A stretch of 5,130 bases of DNA from Actinomycetes bacterium. GTDB taxonomy: Bacteria > Actinomycetota > Actinomycetes > Actinomycetales > Cellulomonadaceae. A model generated the notes under the pieces. That model did no database searches. It saw only the letters and a program-made list of their open reading frames with translations, and was not told where the DNA came from. Of this stretch, positions 1 to 4,956 are shown one piece after another. The position numbers were made by a program, and so were the translations under genes. The stretch covers positions 1 through 5,130 of the forward strand of contig JAEZBT010000242.1 in NCBI GenBank assembly GCA_023426865.1, written 5' to 3'. Position 1 is the stretch's first letter; the number at the start of each line of letters is the position of its first letter.

Positions 1-122
1 AGGCCGGTGTGCACGAGGCTCTCGCCGCGCTGCGCGACGACCTGGCGCACGCGATGGCCCTGGCCGGAGCGCCGCGCCTGGCCGACCTCGACCGCTCGCT
101 CGTCGTGCCCGCGCGCGACTGA
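1..122 (+). CDS. 3' end of a probable FMN-dependent alpha-hydroxy-acid dehydrogenase (partial)
   Basis: This is the last 39 codons of a gene that enters from the left; the reading frame starts at base 3 and ends with TGA at 120-122. The tail reads GVHEALAALRDDLAHAMALA, then a short loop, then LADLDRSLV. A helix of the form GV..AL..LR.DL...MAL.G followed by ..LDRSLV is the usual C-terminus of the FMN-binding alpha-hydroxy-acid oxidase/dehydrogenase family (LldD, glycolate oxidase and relatives), which oxidises 2-hydroxy acids such as lactate. The flavin-binding and catalytic residues lie outside the window, so substrate and exact subfamily cannot be judged. Third codon positions are almost all G or C, as in the neighbouring genes. 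The call rests only on this short tail and on family memory; a different enzyme with a similar C-terminal helix is possible. It is probably unrelated in function to the polysaccharide genes that follow. Confidence 0.5.
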   Translation, partial: AGVHEALAALRDDLAHAMALAGAPRLADLDRSLVVPARD

Positions 123-126
123 CCGT

Positions 127-205
127 CCGCGACCGACTGCCCGCGACCGACCTGCCCGAGGCGCCGACCGGCGCTCGCAAGGACCGACCGGCGCCCACCG
201 GCGCC
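127..205. repeat. Short GACCGA / ACCGGCGC direct repeats with small GC hairpins in the gap
   Basis: The 104-base gap after the first gene is built from short near-repeats. CCGCGACCGAC occurs at 127-137 and 141-151. CCGACCGGCGC occurs at 164-174 and 184-194, exactly 20 bases apart, and ACCGGCGC occurs a third time at 197-204. Two small inverted repeats lie inside: GCGCC-gacc-GGCGC at 161-174 and GGCGCC-cacc-GGCGCC at 190-205. Neither is followed by a T-run, so they are at best weak or actinobacterial-style (U-tract-less) terminators for the upstream gene. They could equally be simple slippage repeats. I see no convincing -35/-10 promoter in this gap. Confidence 0.45.
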
Positions 206-213
206 CCGTCCCC

Positions 214-219
214 AGGAGG
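214..219 (+). promoter_or_regulatory. Ribosome binding site AGGAGG for the GT4 gene
   Basis: AGGAGG is a perfect match to the anti-Shine-Dalgarno core and lies 7 bases before the GTG at 227. This decides the start of the family-4 glycosyltransferase against other in-frame candidates. Confidence 0.85.
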
Positions 220-226
220 CCCACCC

Positions 227-1462
227 GTGGCGAGACACCTGCCCCGCGTGCTCATCGTCGTCCAGAACCTGTCGGTGCCGCTGGACCGGCGCGTGTGGCT
301 CGAGTGCCAGGCGCTGGTCGCGGCGGGCCACCAGGTGTCGGTCATCTGCCCCCGCGACGAGGGGCAGCCCGCCCACCGGACGCTCGACGGCGTGCGGATC
401 CACACCTACCGCCCGGCCGCGGCGCGGTCGGGCGTGGCCGGCTACCTCGTGGAGTTCGCCTACTCCTGGCTGCGGACCGCGGGGCTGTCGTTCCACGTGG
501 CGCGGCACGAGGGCTTCGACGTGCTCCAGGCGTGCAACCCGCCGGACACGTACTGGCTGCTGGGCCGCCTGTGGCGGCTGCTCGCCCGCAAGCGGTTCGT
601 CTTCGACCACCACGACCTCAACCCGGAGGTCTACGAGGCCCGGTTCGGGCGGCGCGGCCTGCTGCACCGGGGCCTGCTCGCGCTCGAGCGCGCGACCTTC
701 GCGACCGCCGACCACGTCATCACGACCAACGAGTCCTACCGCGAGGTCGCGACGACGCGCGGCCGCGTGCCTCTGGCGCACACGACGATCGTGCGCAGCG
801 CCCCCGACCCGGACCGGATGCGTCGCGGGGAGCCGGACCCGTCGCTGCGGCGCGGGCGCGAGCACCTCATCTGCTACCTGGGCATCATGGGCCCGCAGGA
901 CGGCGTGGACCGGCTCCTGAACGCCGTCGACCACCTGGTGCACGTCATGGGGCGCACCGACGTGCACGTGGGCCTCATGGGCTTCGGGGACTGCCTGGAG
1001 GACCTGCGGGCCCAGGCGAGGCGGCAGGGCCTGGACGAGTACGTCACGTTCACCGGCAAGGTCGGGCCGGTGGAGATCGGTCGCTGGCTGTCGACGGCGG
1101 ACCTCGGCGTCACCCCGGACCCCAAGAACCCGTTCAACGACAAGTCGACGATGAACAAGACGCTCGAGTACATGGCCTACGAGCTGCCGGTCGTCGGGTT
1201 CGACCTCACGGAGAACGCCCGCTCGGCCGGCGAGGCCGCGGTGACCGTCCCGACCACGGGCAGCGCCGACGACGACGCCGCGCTCGCCCGCGCCATCGTC
1301 GAGCTCCTCGACGACCCCGGGCGGCGCGGCCGGATGGGCGCAGTCGGCCGCAAGCGGGTCGAGGACTCGCTGCGCTGGAGCGCCCAGGAGGGCCCGTACG
1401 TCGGGGTCTTCGCACGCCTGGCGGGAAAGGCCCCGAGCCGCCTCCGCACCGTGCGGGGCTGA
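227..1462 (+). CDS. Glycosyltransferase family 4 (GT-B fold), surface polysaccharide synthesis
   Basis: A complete 411-residue protein starting at GTG 227, supported by an AGGAGG site 7 bases upstream, and ending at TGA 1460-1462. It should transfer a sugar from a nucleotide-sugar donor to a lipid-linked or glycan acceptor at the inner face of the membrane. Residues 7-42 form the N-terminal GT-B Rossmann start (RVLIVVQNLSVPLDRRVW, then GHQVSVICP), in the style of the 'NL.VP.DRRVW' GT4 subgroup found in exopolysaccharide loci. NPPDTYW (104-110) and FDHHDLNPEVY (126-136) are further subgroup motifs. The C-terminal donor-binding half starts near residue 214 (LICYLGIMGPQDGVD) and carries VTFTGKV (273-279), ADLGVTPDP (291-299), NPFNDKSTMNKTLEYMA (301-317) and PVVGFDL (321-327). 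E314 probably matches the second Glu of the EX7E motif; the first position is not Glu (K306 or D305 nearby), which I believe is usual in this subgroup. Length is normal, with no signal peptide or obvious membrane segment. The sugar and acceptor cannot be read from sequence. The gene converges on the flippase gene with a 6-base gap. Confidence 0.9.
   Translation: MARHLPRVLIVVQNLSVPLDRRVWLECQALVAAGHQVSVICPRDEGQPAHRTLDGVRIHTYRPAAARSGVAGYLVEFAYSWLRTAGLSFHVARHEGFDVLQACNPPDTYWLLGRLWRLLARKRFVFDHHDLNPEVYEARFGRRGLLHRGLLALERATFATADHVITTNESYREVATTRGRVPLAHTTIVRSAPDPDRMRRGEPDPSLRRGREHLICYLGIMGPQDGVDRLLNAVDHLVHVMGRTDVHVGLMGFGDCLEDLRAQARRQGLDEYVTFTGKVGPVEIGRWLSTADLGVTPDPKNPFNDKSTMNKTLEYMAYELPVVGFDLTENARSAGEAAVTVPTTGSADDDAALARAIVELLDDPGRRGRMGAVGRKRVEDSLRWSAQEGPYVGVFARLAGKAPSRLRTVRG
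1442..1458 (-). terminator. GC-rich hairpin at the convergent gene end, possible terminator of the minus-strand operon
   Basis: CTCCGCA (1442-1448) pairs with TGCGGGG (1452-1458) around a 3-base loop, giving a 7-pair stem when read on the + strand with one T-G wobble. On the - strand it lies 10 bases beyond the stop of the flippase gene, the usual place for a terminator, but it also sits in the last codons of the GT4 gene. There is no T-run on either side, so it would be a U-tract-less terminator if it works at all. An outer pair GCCCCG (1430-1435) and CGGGGC (1454-1459) competes with the same 3' arm. Confidence 0.3.
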
Positions 1463-1468
1463 GAGGGA

Positions 1469-3001
1469 TCAGCCGCGGCTGGTCGCCAGGGTGCGGACGT
1501 CGCGCAGGGCCGGCGGGCGCAGCCACAGCGCCAGGCCGCCGTACACGACGATCCCGACACCGACGGCCGCCCCGAGCTGGGCCCACGACGTGGCGCCCGT
1601 CGAGGCGAGCAGCCGCACGGTGAGCCACGCGCCGACGGCCATCGCGGCCGTCATCGCGACGTACGGGGCCAGGACGCGCCCCATGGCCAGCAGCGGCATG
1701 TCGATGAGCCGCAGCACGATGGCGTAGCCCACGGGCACCTGCACCACCATCACGGCGAGGTACGCGACGGCGAGGCCCAGCAGGTCCCACTGCAGCCCGA
1801 TCGCGAACGCCGTGAGCATGACGGCGCCGCTCGCCAGGCCCCAGCGGAACATCCAGTCGGCGCGGCCCTTGGCGCTGTAGAGGGTGTTCACGCAGCTCAG
1901 CAGCGCGCCGAGGGCGCCCGCGGGTGCCATGAACCACAGCAGCGGGATGAGATCGGTCCAGCGCGGCCCCAGCACGGCCCGGACGAGCGGGTCGGCGGTC
2001 ACGGCGACGCCGACCATCACGGGCAGCGTCACGAACGCGACGGCGCCGGCCGCGCGCGAGTACCCCTTGCGGAGCACCTCGTTGTCGTCCTGGGCCCGCG
2101 CGAACGCCGGGAACAGCACCTGCATGAGCACCCGCGAGATCGACTCGAGCGGGTAGCTGATGGTCCGCTGGGCCAGCGTGTAGATGCCCAGCGGAGCGGT
2201 CCCCAGCAGCCGGCCGACGAGGATCTTGTCGGTATTCTCGAGCGCGAACGTCGTCACGTTGTAGGCGGCCGTGTGCAGCGAGAAGCCGGCGATGGCGCGC
2301 AGGTCGGCGACGCGGAACTGGGCGGACGGCTTCCAGCCCGACGCCACCCAGGCCACCACGGAGCCGACGACGACGCCGGCGAGGTTGCCCCAGACCATCG
2401 ACCAGACGCCGAGGCCCAGGAGCGCCAGGACGATGCTCACGACGCCATTCGTGAGCGCTGCGACCATCTCGACGGCGGCCACCCCGCCGAACCGCATGCG
2501 GCGGCGCAGCAGCGCGTGGTGCACCTGCGTGAGCCCGCCCACGGCCAGGACCAGCGCGAACGCGCGCACGACCTGCGTCGCGTCGGGGGTGTCGAAGAAG
2601 CCGGCGATGACCGGCGCGCCGAAGGCCATGAGCCCCGCCGCCACGAACCCGGCCACGATGTTGAGGAAGAACACGCTGCTGAGCAGGCGCTGGTCCACCG
2701 CGGGCCGCTGGATGAGCGCGGCCCCCGTGCCCAGGTCCTTGACGATCTCCAGCGCCACGATCGTCGTCATGGCGACGGCCACCACGCCGAACGCCTCGGG
2801 CGACAGGAGCCGCGCGAGGATGACGGAGACGAGGAACCGCGAGCCCTGCGTGACGAGCCGGCCGGCGACCATCCACCGCGTCGCCGAGGCGAGGCCCTGC
2901 GCGCTCACGAGCCCCGAGGCGTCGGGGGTGAACGCGTCGCTCGTGGTCTCGGTCCGCGCGTCGGGGTCGGGGTCCGCGCGGTGGCGTGCGGGCATCGTCA
3001 T
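1469..3001 (-). CDS. Polysaccharide/oligosaccharide flippase, MOP superfamily (Wzx/PST type)
   Basis: A complete 510-residue membrane protein, ATG at 3001-2999 and TGA at 1471-1469. It should move undecaprenyl-linked oligosaccharide repeat units from the inner to the outer face of the cytoplasmic membrane. After a polar N-terminus of about 40 residues come roughly 12 to 14 hydrophobic segments, including about 57-64, 71-92, 108-135, 185-222, 320-338, 350-372, 388-432, 442-466 and 475-494. Family signatures are ILARLLSPEAFGVVAVA (61-77) at the end of the first segment, NTDKILVGRLLGTAPLGIYT (256-275) and LFPAFARAQDD (296-306), which are characteristic of the Wzx/PST group of polysaccharide exporters (Polysacc_synt type). 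The start forms an ATGA overlap with the stop of the upstream GT2 gene, so translation is probably coupled; a second ATG two codons on is a minor alternative. The protein is of normal length and looks intact. It is the last gene of the operon and meets the GT4 gene tail to tail. The transported glycan is not identifiable. Confidence 0.92.
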   Translation of the reverse strand: MTMPARHRADPDPDARTETTSDAFTPDASGLVSAQGLASATRWMVAGRLVTQGSRFLVSVILARLLSPEAFGVVAVAMTTIVALEIVKDLGTGAALIQRPAVDQRLLSSVFFLNIVAGFVAAGLMAFGAPVIAGFFDTPDATQVVRAFALVLAVGGLTQVHHALLRRRMRFGGVAAVEMVAALTNGVVSIVLALLGLGVWSMVWGNLAGVVVGSVVAWVASGWKPSAQFRVADLRAIAGFSLHTAAYNVTTFALENTDKILVGRLLGTAPLGIYTLAQRTISYPLESISRVLMQVLFPAFARAQDDNEVLRKGYSRAAGAVAFVTLPVMVGVAVTADPLVRAVLGPRWTDLIPLLWFMAPAGALGALLSCVNTLYSAKGRADWMFRWGLASGAVMLTAFAIGLQWDLLGLAVAYLAVMVVQVPVGYAIVLRLIDMPLLAMGRVLAPYVAMTAAMAVGAWLTVRLLASTGATSWAQLGAAVGVGIVVYGGLALWLRPPALRDVRTLATSRG

Positions 3002-3993
3002 CCGCGCCCCGGGCTGGGCTGGGGCGCGCGAGCCTCGGCTCCGGACCGCTGCGTGGGGACGTCCCAGGACGTGAAGTAGCTGCCCGGGTTGACGGCGTAG
3101 CGGACGGTCCGGGTGGGCACGTGCACCGTGCGGTGGTGCCGGCTGAGCCGCCAGACGAACTCCCAGTCCACCGGCGGGCGCACGCCCTTGCGGCGCCGGA
3201 TGCGGCTGAACCGCACCCCGCGGTCGCGGCGCGCCACGATGGCGTTGGTGTCGACGAACGCCTTGTCGCGCATGAGCCGGCGGTCGAACGGCTGGGAGAG
3301 CACGTCCATGAGCCGCCCGTCGGGCAGCAGGCGCTCGACCGCCGTGTAGACGACGTCGGCGTCCGCATCGTCCAGCGCGGCCAGCGCGGTGCGCAGGTGG
3401 TGCGGCCGCCAGGTGTTGTCGTCGTCGAGGAACGAGGCGTACGTCGAGTCCACCAGCGCGAGGCCGACGTTGCGCACGAGCCCGGAGTGCCCGGTGTGCC
3501 GGGACAGCGACGCGACGACCACCCGGTCGTCGGCGGGCAGGGCGGGGGTGCCCGCGCCGTCGTCGACCACCACGACGACGTGGCCGGGGACGTCCTGGGC
3601 CAGTGCGCTGGCCACCGCCCGGGCGAGCGAGTCGGGCCGCCGGTAGGTCGGTACCACCGTGACGACCTCCGCCTGGCGGACACCGAGCTCGCGCCGCAGC
3701 CGGCTGGCCTCGCGCCGCTCGGTGACCAGCGCGCGCAGGGCGCCGGGGGAGCGGACGACCTTGTTGAACGACTCGTACACGGGCCAGACGCCGAACCGGC
3801 CGCGCACGGCACGGCGCACGGGTCGGAGCAGGGTCGTTGCGGTCATGGAGGGACCTACCTCGTCGACGGGCCGGGAGGGCGTGCGGGAACCGTCGTCGCC
3901 CCGCACGGCGCCCCCTGGCGTGGAGGAGATGAGGTCTTCGAGACTACGCATCAGGTCCGGTTCCGCCACCCGGAGCGTTGCCTGGGTGCTCAC
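2998..3993 (-). CDS. Glycosyltransferase family 2 (GT-A fold), second of two tandem paralogs
   Basis: A 331-residue protein from GTG 3993-3991 to TGA 3000-2998. It should add one sugar to a growing lipid-linked repeat unit in the cytoplasm. The catalytic domain begins at residue 110: VTVVPTYRRP (111-120), the nucleotide-binding VVVVVDDGAG (139-148), RNVGLALV (174-181), the metal-binding FLDDDNTW (188-195), FVDTNAIVARRD (246-257) and VDWEFVWRLS (275-284), where D276 is the probable catalytic base and the usual preceding Glu is Val. Ahead of the domain is RGRFGVWPVYESFNK (64-78), shared with the upstream paralog. The GTG start gives a GTGA overlap with the upstream stop, with GAGGAG 11 bases before it. 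The alternative is ATG at 3846-3844 (residue 50), preceded by AGG/GAGG, giving 282 residues. The first 49 codons show more A/T at third positions (9 of 49) than the rest but still have coding-like periodicity, so I prefer the longer form without being sure. No transmembrane segment or signal peptide is seen. Confidence 0.85.
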   Translation of the reverse strand: MSTQATLRVAEPDLMRSLEDLISSTPGGAVRGDDGSRTPSRPVDEVGPSMTATTLLRPVRRAVRGRFGVWPVYESFNKVVRSPGALRALVTERREASRLRRELGVRQAEVVTVVPTYRRPDSLARAVASALAQDVPGHVVVVVDDGAGTPALPADDRVVVASLSRHTGHSGLVRNVGLALVDSTYASFLDDDNTWRPHHLRTALAALDDADADVVYTAVERLLPDGRLMDVLSQPFDRRLMRDKAFVDTNAIVARRDRGVRFSRIRRRKGVRPPVDWEFVWRLSRHHRTVHVPTRTVRYAVNPGSYFTSWDVPTQRSGAEARAPQPSPGRG

Positions 3994-4892
3994 GCGCGGC
4001 TCGACTCCTCACCGGTGGCCGTGTCGTGCGGCTGCCAGCGCGTGTAGTAGCTCTCCGGGTTCACCGTGTACGCCACGGTCGGCTCGGGGACGTGCACGAC
4101 GTGGCGGGACCGGCTGAGGCGCCACGCGAGCTCCCAGTCCTCGCGCGGGAAGCGCCCGCGTGGGCGGGGCAGGCGGCTGAACCGCACGTCCCGGTCGAGC
4201 CGGACCACGATCGCGTTCGTGTCGACGTAGCTGTCCTCGCGCAGCGCGGTGCGGTCGAACGGCGTGGAGAGCACGTCGAGTGTCGTGCCGTCGGGGCGCA
4301 GCCGGCGCACGGCGGTGTAGGCGAGGTCGGCGCCGTCGGCCAGCGCGGCGAGGCCGACGCGCAGGTGGTCGGTGCGCCAGGTGTTGTCGTCGTCGAGGAA
4401 GGCGACGTACGGCGACCGGGCCAGGCGCAGGCCGACGTTGCGCACGATGGCGACCGAGCCGGTGTTCCGACGCAGGGACACGGCCACGAGGCGCGGGTCG
4501 TCCGGCAGGTCGGGCAGGCCGCCGCCGTCGTCGACCACGACGACCGTGTGCTCGGCCACGTCCTGCGCCAGCGCGCTGGCGACGGCGGCGACGAGGGCCT
4601 CGGGGCGCCGGTAGGTGGGGATGACCGTCGTCACGGTCGCGGGCGGGATGCGGGCGTCGGTCGCGGCGGAGAGGCGGCGGACCTCGGCGTCCTCGAACGC
4701 GCGCAGGCGGATCGCCCCGGGCCAGTCGAGCAGCTTGTTGCGGGCCTCGTGCAGCGGCCAGATGCCGTACCGCCCGCGCAGGCCCTGGCGCACCGTGGCG
4801 CGCAGCGAGGCGCGGGGACGGTCGTCGGGCAGGCGTGGCACGTGTCGGCTCCGGTCCCGGCGGGCGACGGCTGTCGCGTTTGTCACGGTCAT
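3990..4892 (-). CDS. Glycosyltransferase family 2 (GT-A fold), first of two tandem paralogs
   Basis: A 300-residue protein, ATG 4892-4890 to TGA 3992-3990, and the first gene of the minus-strand operon. It should transfer a sugar from a nucleotide-sugar to a lipid-linked acceptor in the cytoplasm. Residues 1-38 are basic and poorly conserved, followed by RGRYGIWPLHEARNK (39-53), which recurs in the next gene. The GT-A domain contains TVIPTYRRPEAL (89-100), VVVVDDGGG (117-125), RNVGLRLARSPYVAF (151-165), the DxD-like LDDDN (166-170), VDTNAIVVRLDRDVRFSR (223-240) and REDWELAWRLS (250-260) with the probable catalytic base D252. It is clearly homologous to its neighbour from residue 39 to about 286. 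The open frame extends upstream to 5096, but that would cross the divergent gene and its control region, so the ATG at 4892 is chosen. No Shine-Dalgarno sequence precedes it (ACTCTCGGTC), but a TACTCT box ends 5 bases before, suggesting a leaderless message. Sugar specificity is unknown. Confidence 0.9.
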   Translation of the reverse strand: MTVTNATAVARRDRSRHVPRLPDDRPRASLRATVRQGLRGRYGIWPLHEARNKLLDWPGAIRLRAFEDAEVRRLSAATDARIPPATVTTVIPTYRRPEALVAAVASALAQDVAEHTVVVVDDGGGLPDLPDDPRLVAVSLRRNTGSVAIVRNVGLRLARSPYVAFLDDDNTWRTDHLRVGLAALADGADLAYTAVRRLRPDGTTLDVLSTPFDRTALREDSYVDTNAIVVRLDRDVRFSRLPRPRGRFPREDWELAWRLSRSRHVVHVPEPTVAYTVNPESYYTRWQPHDTATGEESSRA

Positions 4893-4897
4893 GACCG
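4886..4897. promoter_or_regulatory. Perfect 12-base palindrome CGGTCATGACCG, possible operator
   Basis: The sequence is identical to its own reverse complement. It lies in the spacer between the candidate -35 and -10 boxes of the rightward promoter and contains the ATG of the leftward GT2 gene. A dimeric regulator bound here could block both directions. It may also be chance, since the central CATG is given by the start codon and the symmetry does not extend further. Confidence 0.3.
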
Positions 4898-4903
4898 AGA
4901 GTA
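4898..4903 (-). promoter_or_regulatory. Candidate -10 box for the leftward GT2-GT2-flippase operon
   Basis: Read on the - strand this is TACTCT, a TANNNT match whose last base is 6 positions before the A of the ATG at 4892. That spacing is typical of actinobacterial leaderless transcripts, and it fits the lack of a Shine-Dalgarno sequence. No good -35 is visible at 16 to 18 bases. TAGCGT at 4909-4904 (-) is an alternative -10. Confidence 0.4.
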
Positions 4904-4947
4904 CGCTATGGGCGTTACGAGAAGAGACCCCCTCCCCGGCGTCGGAC

Positions 4948-4952
4948 GGAGG
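4948..4952 (+). promoter_or_regulatory. Ribosome binding site GGAGG for the rightward partial gene
   Basis: GGAGG lies 4 bases before the ATG at 4957, a slightly short but usable spacing. It favours this start over the in-frame ATG at 4891, which has no comparable site. Confidence 0.65.
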
Positions 4953-4956
4953 CACG

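Larger units (their letters stand above)
4880..4907 (+). promoter_or_regulatory. Candidate sigma-70 type promoter for the rightward partial gene
   Basis: TTGTCA at 4880-4885 matches the -35 consensus TTGACA at five of six bases. It is followed after a 16-base spacer by TACGCT at 4902-4907, which fits the actinobacterial -10 pattern TANNNT. Transcription would start near 4914, leaving a leader of about 43 bases before the ATG at 4957. The promoter overlaps the first codons of the divergent GT2 gene. Confidence 0.5.

Noticed and set aside
1..122. A link to a mycofactocin cluster, since MftD is an alpha-hydroxy-acid dehydrogenase homolog and MftF is a GT2
   Set aside because: No mycofactocin precursor, radical SAM gene or other marker is visible, gene order and strands do not fit, and the GT2 genes sit with a flippase.
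7..1623. A 538-codon open frame on the + strand over the GT4 gene
   Set aside because: Its translation is Arg/Pro/Gly-rich without domain motifs, and it covers the well-supported GT4 gene in another frame.
3410..3432. GTCGTCGTCG-like runs as a microsatellite
   Set aside because: They encode the conserved Asp-Asp-Asp of the GT2 metal-binding motif on the - strand, and their presence is explained by coding constraint.
1206..3812. An 868-codon open frame on the - strand across the flippase and part of both neighbours
   Set aside because: It is an out-of-frame shadow: Arg-, Pro- and Ala-rich low-complexity protein with no recognisable domain, overlapping genes with clear family motifs. Such frames are common in very GC-rich DNA.
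2271..4047. Long + strand open frames (2271-3074, 2273-3079 and 2986-4047) opposite the flippase and second GT2
   Set aside because: They are antisense shadows of the minus-strand genes, rich in His, Arg and Asp, with no start-site or domain support.
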